DNA from: Phragmites australis | Lineage: Eukaryota > Streptophyta > Magnoliopsida > Poales > Poaceae | Length of the DNA: 64,000 nt | Assembly (NCBI RefSeq): GCF_958298935.1 | Contig: NC_084935.1 | Coordinates: 4,412,001 to 4,476,000 of the forward strand | Reading direction: 5' to 3' | Part shown: positions 54,073-64,000 of the stretch, piece by piece | How positions within the stretch are numbered: the stretch's first letter is position 1 | Layout: each line of letters opens with the position of its first letter | Notes under the pieces: generated by a model | What the model was told of the DNA's origin: nothing | Databases searched by the model: none | The model's input: only the letters and a program-made list of their open reading frames with translations | Translations under genes and position numbers: made by a program

Positions 54073-56478
54073 TGTAGCGAAAATGATCCTATTAGATCAT
54101 GATTGTGATTTTGGTGATTAATGACAACATAGTCATTAGGACTAATATGTTTGTCAAGAATATATGTTAGTAGGTCTCATGGATGCAATACATGAAGAAG
54201 CCACCGAAGTCGGGACAAAGTCTGAGGAGAAATGACTGATGTGAAACTCTCTCCCATGTGCTCTAATATTTTTCCCTTTAAGTTCAACATGTGCATATAG
54301 TCCTTTTCGGGATATTGTTGATAAAAGGGGACAAGTTTGATGACCAAAGGAAGGAATGCAAGATGAACAATATGGGGAGATTGTAGCAAGTGCAAGATAC
54401 ATGAAGATTAACAAATGGGAAGAAGCTCTTGCTTAGGTAAGATCAAGAGAGATAGTGGCAATAGAAAAAGGGAGGCCACAATAAAGGGAAACTAAGTGAT
54501 AAGAACATACATCCAAGCAATGTGGTAAGACTTTGAGCTCATTTATGATCTTTACATTTGGAATCATTTGTTATTTGCCACTTGCTTTGGTTGTGTTGTC
54601 ATCCATCACCAAAAAGGAAGAGATTGTAGCGAAAATGGCCCTATTAGATCATGATTGTGATTTTGGTGATTAATGATAATATGGTCATTGGGACTAACAT
54701 GGTTGTCAAGGATATATGTTAGTAGGTCTCATGGATGCAATACATGAAGAAGCCACCGAAACCGGAACAAAGTTTGATTGAATTGAAAAAAGTCCCAGGA
54801 AAAATGACTACACCGGATGGTTTGATGCTCTAATGTTTGCATACACACCGTAGTATTATGTCCAGTAGGGAAGAGAAAGCTGAAGACCTCACTGGATGGT
54901 CCGGTGATCGGCACTGAGTAACACCAGAGTTTTTATTTGGGACACGTGTCCAGAAAAAGTTGAAGTGTTACATCGGATAGTCCAGCGCTCGGAGTGTATA
55001 CACCGGATGCTTACACCGGATCATTTCTTCCAGAGAGAGTTGAAGTTATTGAAGATTGTAGATCAACTCACCGAATATTCTGGTGTTGAAGGTGTACACA
55101 CCGGATAGTTTCACCGGAGCATTTTACACAAAGAAGCCGAGACAAAGAGAGGAATGAATTGAACTTGTTCCATGAATTTTGATGTGATCAAATGGGATAG
55201 ATTCTGTATAATCTTGTAGAGCTCTTCACAATCTTTTCATAGAGCTCAAGATCATCAAAATCGGAGATCGGAGCGAAAAGTTATGCCCAAAATACATAAC
55301 GTTGTTCTGCTAAAATTTGCCTGACCGGATAATCTGGTGCTCACATCAAAATTAGTCCAGTGTTACACCGGATAATCCGGTGAGAACAATAAAAAACAGT
55401 CCGGTGTTCACAGAAAGTTTCAAGCGGAGTCTTTTGCCTCACCGGATGATCCAGAGAGCTCCAAAATGAGCATATGCACATAGGATAATCTGGTGCATTT
55501 GTCCGGTGCTCAGTGAGTCATCACAGGATACTTCGATGTTCACGGAGGCTTGAGTGGGGTTTTAATGGCTAGTTTATGAGAGTGTACTCACCGGATGATC
55601 CGGTGTTAGTACTACTGTTCTCACCGGATCATCCGGTGTTAACAGCTTTTTAGAGTCGTTGGGTTAATGGCTAGTGCACGAGTTTGAGGCTATAAATACC
55701 CCTCCACTGGGTCATTTGGGTGTGCTGGAGTCTAGAGAAGTTCATATACACCTGAGAAGACATCCAAGCCACCAAAATACTTCAAGTGATCATCCAAGAC
55801 GATTAAGCACAAGATTAGTTAGTGATTAGTTATTATATGACTAGAGAGTGAGTTGCTAGGTGATTGTTGCCTAGAGAGTGGATCAAAGAGTGATCCAATA
55901 GTGTACCTCTTATTACGCCGGTATTTTGGAGTCTTGGTGACTCGCCGGCAAGCTTGTTGACCCTTCGACTTGATGTGGAGCGGCGGCAAAGTGATTGTGT
56001 GGGGACGCGAAGACCCTTGCCTTTGTGGCTCAAGCTCCGAAGTGATCACGGCAATGAGCAACCGAAAAAGAGGCTAGTGGTAAGACCTTGCTTTGGTAAC
56101 TTGATGGCTCATCTGGGTAGAGGCCTTATCTTTGTGGCTCGGTGGCTCAAAGATCATGACCGGATGCCGACCGGGAGCATATCCTTTGTGGAGCTCTAAC
56201 GTGGACGAAAAGTGGCATTCATGCCATCGATACCACGGAAAAAAAAATCATATACCAAGTTTGCTCTCTCTACTTTATTTACGTTTCCGTATTTACTTAC
56301 TTACAATTTACTTTCTTAGATTTATTGCAAACGTTTTGATCAGTAGAATAGACACACTAGATAAATATATAGCATATTTAGATAGAAACTAATATAGATT
56401 TATCTTATGTTATTTTTAAAACCAAAATAATTTTAAGTATCCTAATTCATCTCTTTTAAAACATCATCGATCTCTACA
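54073..56478 (+). mobile_element. Truncated Sirevirus-like copia element
   Basis: Three parts: the first ~155 bp of an LTR (54073-54230), a 3' internal tail with several purine tracts (54231-54624), and a full 3' LTR (54625-56478, TGTAGCG...TCTCTACA). The 5' LTR is broken inside and joined directly to the internal tail, removing gag, pol and most of the 5' LTR. No clean target duplication was found, although paralogous units give the empty site. Confidence 0.75.
54625..56478 (+). repeat. Sirevirus-like LTR with CACCGGAT palindromes
   Basis: Perfect palindromes CACCGGATGATCCGGTG (55589-55605) and CACCGGATCATCCGGTG (55622-55638), plus many partial copies of CACCGGAT and ATCCGGTG from 54970 to 55640. 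Palindromic CCGG-centred motifs in the LTR are a described Sirevirus trait. Confidence 0.75.
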
Positions 56479-57882
56479 ACATCAAACCAAGTTAGGACGT
56501 ACAATTTTCCACGTCAAAACAGCTATACGACTTGAACTTCGAGGATTTTCTTGAAATCCTTGCATTTCATGCGTGGAGCTTTTCTCTGAAACAGAGAGCG
56601 TGGCCCATTCCATTTAAGAAAACAAGTAGCATCTAGGTTCATTAAAATCCAAAACTAACAGTAGGCGCACTAACACTGCCCATCATACTACTACCAAACC
56701 AACGTAACTCAGATACTATATACACATCACAGCTCAAAATGCAAAAAAAAAAAGTTCATCCCAGGATTCACTAGAATTCTTACATACAATTCAGAATACC
56801 ACTAGCGTGGAGCTTTTCTAGTCAACAACCTCGTTTGGAACATTAGCATTTTTAACTCCTGCATGAATTAAATAATTTTCATGAAATTCCTTTGGAACTG
56901 AATTTTTTCAAGAGAAATGTAACTTCACTAAGACTAAAGTAAGACATGGCCTCTTCTACAACTGTACAATAAATCCTGTTGAGAACCTCGTAGTGCTCGA
57001 GATATTTTATGTTTATTATCATGTTTCTAAACAGTCACGTCTAAAATGTCTAGTTTTTAGATACTTCAATACTTCAGTTTGGCTCTATTCTAGCATTTCA
57101 AACCGGCCTTTATTGCGTCCTCGATCATTTTTGGTGGAAACGTGTGCCTGACTCGTCATTTGCAGTCCCGCACCCAGACAGCTGAGGTGACAGCATCCAA
57201 CCTTTGATTTCTTGAGCACACCATCGTCATCTCAGTTCCAGTGATAGATAATTTCGACCGAGTTGACACGAAAGTCAGATGCGTGTTTCAGCTAGGCATG
57301 CTCCATCCTTCATATAGGAGCCCGTCTTGGACTGCTGGTGTAGTGGTGTTGTGTGCTCTGATGGTATCGGCGGAGGATAGGTGCATAGCTATCACACTCA
57401 TCGCCTAAGAAGATTAGGCGAATGAGTTACGAGGTGTTGCATAGCAATCACAGTGTGTCGAGTACATGTCGAATATTATGTATGAGTTCGGTTAAGATAG
57501 TATTTGAAGTTGTTTTAGCGGTAAGATAGGGTTTGTGTCGAATTCTTGTAATCTGATGTGCTTATAAATACGAGAGACTGCTATTGTAACCGTTATAACA
57601 ACACAACAATAGGATCGTAGGAAGTGCCAGCGGTTCTAACAGGATCTATCCAAATGGCCGGTATTGAAAATATGAGAAGGAGTATTTGTAGTCATGACTC
57701 AGGTGTTATCTATAATCTTGTATGTTCGTCTCGGTAGTTCTATGTTGTTGCGCGGACTGATTTTTTAAAACACAGTCTCAATTTTTGTCTTTCATTTCTG
57801 CTGTTAGTATTACTTATTACAAAGATGCACACGCTGGCACACCGATATATATACGTATCACACTTGTGCACGTGCACGGTGG

Positions 57883-58929
57883 CAGGGGCGGACCCATAGG
57901 GTAGTCCAGATAGGCCCAGGACTACTCTGTTCAGCCCTGGTCCAGTCTAAATTTTAGCAAGTCCAGTTGTAAAAAAATCGAAAAAGCTCATATGATTTCG
58001 GTCTCCTCAGTCCTGACGCGTCACGCTGGCTCAGACTCCTCACGCCGTGTCGCCACGCAACTCAACTCCTCGGCTCCTCGCCTCCTCGGTCCCTGTTCCT
58101 CACGCCGCTTCCCTCCTGGGCTCCTGGCCTCCTTGATAATGTCGTGCAGCAGCCGTTCGCCCGTTTGAGGCGGTGGTGGCGGCTACGTGGCATATGAATC
58201 ATCTTGTAGTTTGTACAGCACAAGGAGCTTTGCATGCACAGTGTGCACAGCCACTCAGACGACAGAATAATGAAATTTGTTGCATGCACTGCTAGTTCGT
58301 CCGACACCCAAGAGAATCCCTGTACCAAATTCAGATTGAAGCAGATTTTCAAATCTCAGAGCACAAGGCAACTAATGCCCAAGTCCCATCGCACAACAGA
58401 AAGGATAATCTAGACTAAACGCAATGCAACAACCGATTCAGAAGCCACATGCACAGATCGATGGCCCGAGGGATCTCAGTATTAATTCATCTGCGAAACA
58501 ACTTCAAAACAAGAACGAAAGAAACCTGACAGTCAAAATTTGTATTTTCTTCTTTCTAAAAGCACCATCACCTTGTAGAATAGGTGATGAGTTGTTGAAT
58601 GATTATTTAGTCACATATATCAAGCGGGATATCTTCATCAAGGTAAGTAAGGATGATATAATCAAATATTTCATGGCTATGAAAAAACGCAAAGTGAAGA
58701 ATCTAGAATAGTATCGTAATGATGTAATCTTCCACTTATGTAAGACTTTATGTCATATTTAGACTATTTATATTGTGGTTTTATAAATTTAAGATTTATT
58801 GTTGAATTTACGATATTATACCGAATTACCGAATTTGTATTATCTTTTGTCAAGTTTTATACTATTTTACCGAATTTATAGTCTTAAAAATTTAGATGCC
58901 TACCCCAACAAAATTCTGGTCCGCCACTG
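57883..58929 (+). mobile_element. hAT-superfamily DNA transposon, internally deleted
   Basis: The ends CAGGGGCGGACC and (inverted) CAGTGGCGGACC form 12-bp inverted repeats with one mismatch. A perfect 8-bp duplication CACGGTGG flanks it (57875-57882 and 58930-58937), diagnostic of hAT. Length is 1047 bp, too short for a full transposase. Confidence 0.92.
58560..58711 (+). pseudogene. C-terminal fragment of a hAT transposase
   Basis: IGDELLNDYLVTYIKRDIF followed by IKVSKDDIIKYFMAMKKRK then a stop resembles the last segment of ZMYM1-like/hAT transposases (M.D.WLND..V.YIEK.IF....D..I...F..MK.RR). Only this end is kept, so the element is not autonomous. Confidence 0.6.
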
Positions 58930-59475
58930 CACGGTGGTGCACCGCTATACATGCGTATAAAAATTGTGCACGTGAACGCCGGCGCACCGCTATACGTGCA
59001 TATGACACCTGTACGCATGTCGCATGCATGCATCACCACCGTGCATTTATACATTGTACCATTAAAAACGTCATGCATGTAAAATAAGTTGAGCCCAAAC
59101 GAAATGAACTGGACCTACTCCAGTCGCCAAAGCCCACAGCTCTACGTGCGACGGCTCCAGGCCCAACCCATCGATGTGACTTACATCAGCACGCAAGCCC
59201 AAACATGTTTCTACCTTCTCCTGCTGATTGCAATTCTGATGACATGCATCAGATAAGGTCACTAGCTTTTCGTGTTGCCTTCCCCTGTTTGAAAGAAGCC
59301 CTTTTATTGTTGGCGTTCGTGTAAGAAACATGTCAGAATTTCTCTCATTTTCAGCTAATGCATGTCATCTCACATCCTCAGTCAACAACACTGGTAAGAA
59401 CAGTTTTCTTCCACACTAATCACCTCATTCAATAATAAAACTAGCATGTTTATTTGAGCTTCTATTTAACTTCTA

Positions 59476-59712
59476 CTCTCTCTGGTTGCAAATGTAGATT
59501 GTTTTAGTCTCCTCAACTATTCTTTAAATATAAGTCATTCTCGAACTTTTATACATTTTTTTCTATTTTGTTCCAACCTTACCTTTGTTTAATAAATATT
59601 ACTAATCTCATAAATAAATAAGTTATCTTTTCTAATACAGAATAAATGAAGGATAATAAGATCATTTAATCTACTTTCTTAATCCTCGACGTATATTTAT
59701 AACCGGAAGGAG
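59476..59712. mobile_element. Stowaway-type MITE
   Basis: 237 bp with ends CTCTCTCTGGTTGCAAATG and, inverted, CTCCTTCCGGTTATAAATA. It is flanked by TA (59474-59475 and 59713-59714), the target of Tc1/mariner elements. It is AT-rich and non-coding. Confidence 0.75.
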
Positions 59713-59849
59713 TATTTAACCTCTAATGCAATGGGAGCCAACGAGCCTCCAATCGCATTAAAAACCGAGACTGCACAAACCCCAAGTAGCCCAAACAAAG
59801 AGGGCATCACCACCATATTTGATTTTTGCTATTAGTATTTCAATGTACA

Positions 59850-60130
59850 CGCGCTAGCATACCGTTATGCATGCATGTCACACTTGTACACATGCCTGGC
59901 ATCACCACCATATTTCATTAATTCACGTAGTGTATTACGCGTTATACCGCTGAAAATATACTCGTGTGCGTGCTAAATTAGTTGAGCCCAAACCAAATTA
60001 AATTGGCCGTATTCCAGTCGCCCCAGCCCACAACTGTATGGGCGGCTCCTCCTGGCCCAACCCATATGTGTGGCATACACCGGCAGTCCGGCACACAAGC
60101 CCAACATATCTCTCTACTTTCTTCCGCTGA
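59850..60130 (+). repeat. Array unit 7 fragment
   Basis: GCATACCGTTATGCATGCATGTCACACTTGTACACATGC-like sequence, then AGTTGAGCCCAAACCAAATT and CCAGTCGCCCCAGCCCACA parallel unit 6 at 58940-59200. There is no exon fragment. It is the right-most trace of the array. Confidence 0.55.
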
Positions 60131-60199
60131 TTTTGTGTGTTAGTTTGCAGTCAAATCTCGCGTGTTAATCTCTTCGAAGACACTGTAATCTCCAACAAA

Positions 60200-61840
60200 C
60201 ACCACACCGGATTAACCAGAATCTATTATATTATTATTTAAGTATTAAAAAAAATCACCATGTTCACTTTTAAAGTTACAAAATTACCGTGTTAATTGAT
60301 AAAAAAAAGTTCTAAATCACTCATTATTATAAATATCTAATGATCTAGATTAAATAAAAGAGTTCATATTAAATACGATTAATAAGTAGCTAAATTCGGA
60401 ATGAAAAATTATAGATATTTAGTAATTCGACCTTTATACAGTTTAGGAAGAAAATATCTAAATAAAGAATCCAAATAAAATAAAATTAATAATAATTAAA
60501 ATTGAAATTAGAATAGAAAAAAGAAGGATCCGTATTAAATATAGTCTTAAAAAAATCAAATTATTATAATCAAATACCTAAATAAAGGGTTCGTGCAAAA
60601 TACAATTAATCAATAGATAAAATTCATAATGAAAAATTTCAAAATTCTTACTAATATAATATAGATTAAGAAACACCATATAGCTCAAGATTGTCGCATC
60701 AAGCAGGTAAGGCAGATGTATTCTAATTTTGGTTAGGATAACTACACCTGATACACAATTTTGACAGTTCATCAAAACATATACAAATCAAACTAATACA
60801 TTTATACAATTCGAGGACAAGTTTAAAGCATAAATATTTTTTTCTTCCGCTAACATATTTTCTATCTCTTCTTCTAATTTTATGCGTTTTATAAATAAAT
60901 AACATTAACCTCATAAAAAAAGCTAAAGAGACTAATTTTTAATCAAACTTTATCGTGATAAAATATTACAGCGATGCTAGCAACGCTATTAACGTGAGCC
61001 ATCTTGCTAAGTTAACCTATATTCCTTTGGAATAATGCAATGCCTCCATATATAAATCAAACTCTCCGTCACCGTCGTCCAGTCCACCAGTGACGGGCCT
61101 AGCATTTTTAACTTAGGTGTATATACACGTCGCGCTCGTGCCCACCCGCGCAGCCGTGTGCGCCCCACCTCACTCATGCTCATGCCGCCGCCACACCCCG
61201 CCTAGCTCGAGCCCACGCCACCGCAACCCCAGCCTCGCTTTCGCCCGTGCCGCCGCTGCCCTTTATTTCAGGAACACGGTAGTTACGTAGTCACACACAC
61301 AATCTTGGTCTCTCAGGATTCGACGCACTCATGCACGCATTCGTCATTCGTGCCTCGAGGGCATCTGGGCCGCTATGCGTGGCCGTGTGGGTAGTGGGCC
61401 GTGAGCTGTGGCCGCATCAACACTAGTCAGGTCGTGGCGATATGGGCTCGAGCCATTGTGGACCACAGTCGCTAGGCAGATATACAGAACATGACACTAA
61501 CTAAGTGTTTGTGCTTTGCAACGAAAATATAAACATTGGACACGGTAATATTAAACATAAATTTAAGGTATGGAGATGTAGATGCATCATGAGAGCGCCA
61601 ATGAATGAATATGTCGTGAGCAAAGCTGTAGTGGATTTTAGATGTGATCAAAAAAGGAATAAGAGATTATCTGCTATTTTTTTTTAATTTCTTCAGATAT
61701 TTTTATTAGTAAAATGGATCATATATCCGTACTCAATAACGAGATAGAAAAGCTAGAGTACAAGAGTAGATAGTAAAAATGGATAAATTGTTTAAATTTT
61801 AGAGGTTTTTATTAGAATAGGAGAAAAGTAGAGGAAAGAG
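60200..61840. other. AT-rich intergenic DNA, no recognised gene
   Basis: A diverged ~235-bp repeat is visible: AAATAAA.G.GTTC.TR..AAATAC.ATTAAT...TAAAATTC...ATGAAAAATT occurs near 60355 and 60590. 61080-61300 is a short GC-rich island without a frame I can assign. Confidence 0.45.
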
Positions 61841-62033
61841 ATGATACGACAATCAACTCGTGTATTATATGTCAACAGAAATTTTTTGCACAAAATTACA
61901 CCCTTGTCCCGTAGGCTTGCCAATGCAGTCCACTACCTCCCCCGAAGCCAGCAGTCGCAGCGGCCACCACACTGGCGGAAATGGCCTCCATTTGTACGTG
62001 CACGTGCACTCCGACGACATATCTTGATGTGGC

Positions 62034-62401
62034 ATGCCTTTGACTGCGTCGCTGGATGATATCGTTGCATTCTTGCTTGCGCGCAGGGACGATCGCGGGG
62101 AGCGCACGCGGCGGCGCGGCGTGACCGCTGGTCGGGGGAAGCGGGTCATGGGAGAGGAGAACAGGGAGACGCTGCAGATGTCGCGCCCATTCAACATCGC
62201 GCACCGGGGCTCCAACGACGAGCTGCCCGAGGAGGCAGCGGCGGCGTACGCGCGCGCCATCGACGAGGGCGCCGACTTCATCGACGCGACCAAGGACGGC
62301 CATCTTGTCTGCTTCCATGACACCACGCTCGACGACGCCGTCGCTGACCACCCAGCATCCGGAGTTCGCCGACCGGCGCCGCACGCTCGAGGTGCAGTAG
62401 G
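62034..62401 (+). pseudogene. Glycerophosphodiester phosphodiesterase (GDPD) fragment
   Basis: RPFNIAHRGSNDELPEEAAA then AYARAIDEGADFI matches the N-terminal catalytic region of plant GDPD enzymes, which hydrolyse glycerophosphodiesters to glycerol-3-phosphate. The HRG histidine and arginine are present. The following metal-binding E-T-D segment is lost (ADFIDATKDG in place of ADFIETDIL.SKDG). KDGHLVCFHDTTLDD follows, then a frameshift to PEFADRRRTLEVQ and a stop. The gene ends where an LTR starts at 62402. Confidence 0.8.
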
Positions 62402-62649
62402 TGTCAGGAGTTCTTCTCATTTTAATTACTGTTAAACTCTTGTAAGGATGATTAAAATGACAGAGTCATTGGAATGGGGGGAGGGAGAGAATCATTTCCA
62501 GCTTAGCTTCCAGATAGTTCTAGTCCTTAGGGTTCTTCTTGCTCGTATGTGCCGTCAATGACAGAATTTATCTGATTTTTTTGCATTTTTTTCCGATCCT
62601 TCGATCTGGTTGATCATTGTCAGATTCCTGTACCGTGGAATCTTGACAA
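62402..62649 (+). repeat. Probable 5' LTR of a gypsy element
   Basis: Starts TGTCAGGAG and ends ATCTTGACA, TG...CA with TGTCA/TGACA inverted ends, about 248 bp. It is followed two bases later by AGGTATTAGAGCTGTG. The partner LTR lies outside the window, so boundaries are inferred. Confidence 0.55.
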
Positions 62650-62650
62650 T

Positions 62651-62665
62651 AGGTATTAGAGCTGT
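62651..62665 (+). other. Primer binding site, initiator-Met type (degenerate)
   Basis: TAGGTATTAGAGCTG is close to the TGGTATCAGAGC consensus complementary to the 3' end of initiator tRNA-Met, directly after the putative LTR. Confidence 0.55.
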
Positions 62666-62962
62666 GCACATCCTTGGATAGTAGAGAGGGTTCGTTTCTG
62701 GCACAGATTTGAGTGGCCGCTCACAGTTCGCTCTATGAAATCCCGATGTTAGAGGCGAGAAATCCAGACTGGTGGCGACGAAGGGAAGTCGGATTCAGAC
62801 TTAGGTTGCATGGCAAGTTCATGCGTAAAATCCCTCGATCGATCTCCGATTTCAAACAGCGGAAGCGTTCCTGAGGCTATATGCAAGGATCCCTATCCGA
62901 GCTGTCCTCAAGAATTATGAATGGTAAACACTCATGCTCGAAAGGAATAGATCAGAATAGGT

Positions 62963-64000
62963 TTGAGTGAAGAAGAGCTTATGAAGCAGGAGATTCTGCA
63001 GATTAAGGGAGATGTCGTGGAGCTTAAGACTCTGAAGGGAGAGATGCAGTCAATGAAAGAGGAGCTATCTGAAATCAAGAGGATTCTTCTATCATTGGGA
63101 TCTGGATCTGCAACCAGTATCCATCCTTATCGAGGAGGAGTTAGTTAGGCTAATCTGACTGCTAATCAGAAAGCTATAGCAGCAGAAACAAGTAACTAGA
63201 TGCCTATTATTCTTGTTGTTTCATCAACTACAGTACCTAATACTTTTGGTCATAGTATACCTGTTGGAGATATGTGCATGGGTATGACTCAAGTTGATGT
63301 GAGAGATAGGCCTGTCATGGTGACCAGTGATTTTAATCCTAGTTATGCACACCCTGTTAACCCTACTATTCTAAACATTTTTGGTATGATAAATAGGTAT
63401 GAAGGTCAGGAAAGAGATGGTAGTTTGCCAAACTTTGATCCTTATGGATTAATTAATGGAGGTCTATTAGCGAATACTAACACTCACCAAGGAACTGAAT
63501 TGGGTACAAATATTGTTCAGGCAATACCACACACTATGGATCAGAATCTCCATTTACATGCTGATAGGAACCCCCAACCTTATGCTGAGGCTATAATTAG
63601 AGGGCCAAAGCTAGAGTTGCAATTGTTCAGTGGAGAGCAACCAATAAGTTGGCTGAGAAACTGTGAGAAATTTTATGAGATTTCTGGCACTCCTTATACC
63701 CAGTGGGTGAATCTTGCTACTGCACATTTCATAGGAAGAGCTGAGGTGTGGTTCTGTGGGCTTGGAGTTCCCTGGCATCAGATTAATTGGACACAATTTT
63801 ATAGAATGGTCATGGATAGGTTTGCTGAAATGGGGTCATGAAGCAGTGTCCAAGTTTCAAAACTTACAACAAGTTGGATATGTGAACAACTATATTGACA
63901 GGTTTGAAGAGTGCATGGCATACTTAAAAAGGGACCATCCTTATTTGCAAGAGGCATTCTTTTTAAGCTATTACATTGGAGGGCTAAAAACATATATCAA
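62963..64000 (+). pseudogene. Ty3/Gypsy gag, frameshifted, truncated by the window edge
   Basis: It begins with a coiled-coil segment (about 62963-63146, LQIKGDVVELKTLKGEMQSM), a stop, then an open frame to 63841. That frame holds the gag core: PKLELQLFSGEQPISWLRNC, TPYTQWVNLATAHFIGRAEV and FYRMVMDRFAE. After a frameshift near 63830 the domain continues VSKFQNLQQVGYVNNYIDRF then EECMAYL and YYIGGLK. At least one stop and one frameshift make this copy inactive. PR and pol should lie beyond 64000. Confidence 0.8.

Larger units (their letters stand above)
52789..57463 (+). repeat. Array unit 5 (2.27 kb plus a Sirevirus insertion)
   Basis: Same layout. The downstream part is interrupted at 54073 by a truncated Sirevirus and resumes at 56479 with ACATCAAACCAAGTT..GACGT.CAATTTTCCACG, matching the continuous sequence in units 1-4. 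Confidence 0.78.
57464..59390 (+). repeat. Array unit 6 (partial, no NINJA exon; hAT insertion inside)
   Basis: The LTR-like start and CTCGGTAG block are present (57464-57850). The CACCGCTATAC block is split by a hAT element and resumes at 58938. AAGTTGAGCCCAAACGA.. follows, but instead of the exon there are about 230 bp of unrelated sequence and then a 40-bp piece of the NINJA intron (59329-59368). Confidence 0.65.

Noticed and set aside
61090..61110. CAGTGACGGGCCTAG as a possible hAT terminal repeat
   Set aside because: No matching inverted end or 8-bp duplication was found nearby.

Overview
This is a window of a grass (Poaceae) nuclear genome. The evidence is GC-rich exons beside AT-rich intergenic DNA, nested LTR retrotransposons of grass type, Stowaway, CACTA and hAT elements, and one clear intact plant gene. 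No bacterial operons, tRNA, rRNA or CRISPR arrays were seen. Most of the 64 kb is transposable-element DNA.

Layout. (1) 1-2475: 3' internal part and LTR of a Sirevirus-like copia element. (2) 2490-5425: a ~450 bp tandem duplication whose first unit was split by a 2.07 kb CACTA element (TSD TAA). (3) 5860-6870: a 441 bp tandem duplication. (4) 7050-28779: an old, decayed minus-strand copia element, split by a very young 13.98 kb Ty3/Gypsy element of the Tat lineage (8939-22914, TSD ACGAA). The young element carries minus-strand gag-pro and pol, separated only by one in-frame UAG. It also carries a plus-strand, intron-containing antisense gene with its own TATA box next to the 3' LTR. The 3' LTR holds eight 73-74 bp G-box repeats; the 5' LTR keeps one, after an 867 bp deletion. 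(5) 28780-31300: no recognisable gene. (6) 31300-34065: the one intact host gene, a NINJA/AFP-family repressor with ABRE/G-box elements upstream. (7) 34298-36868: a TIR-bounded segment carrying fragments of a BTB/POZ gene and a ribosomal protein eL42 gene. (8) 37370-40550: a gypsy RT relic followed by three minisatellite blocks. (9) 41125-59390: a tandem array of ~2.2 kb units. Five units carry a broken copy of the last exon plus 3' UTR of the NINJA-type gene, all with the same 25-nt deletion. Later insertions broke up the array: a 3.3 kb solo LTR (TSD GAGAG), a truncated Sirevirus and a 1.05 kb hAT element (8-bp TSD). (10) 59476-59712: a Stowaway MITE. (11) 62034-62401: a glycerophosphodiester phosphodiesterase pseudogene that ends exactly where a new LTR element starts (62402-64000, LTR, PBS-like site and gag; runs off the window).

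Two items deserve most attention. One is the array of NINJA C-terminal fragments, amplified from a single already-broken founder about 8 kb downstream of its intact parent. The other is the antisense gene in the young Tat element, whose promoter lies immediately downstream of the G-box repeat array in the 3' LTR. That arrangement allows one repeat block to serve two opposite promoters. All functional statements are inferred from sequence motifs; nothing here has been measured.
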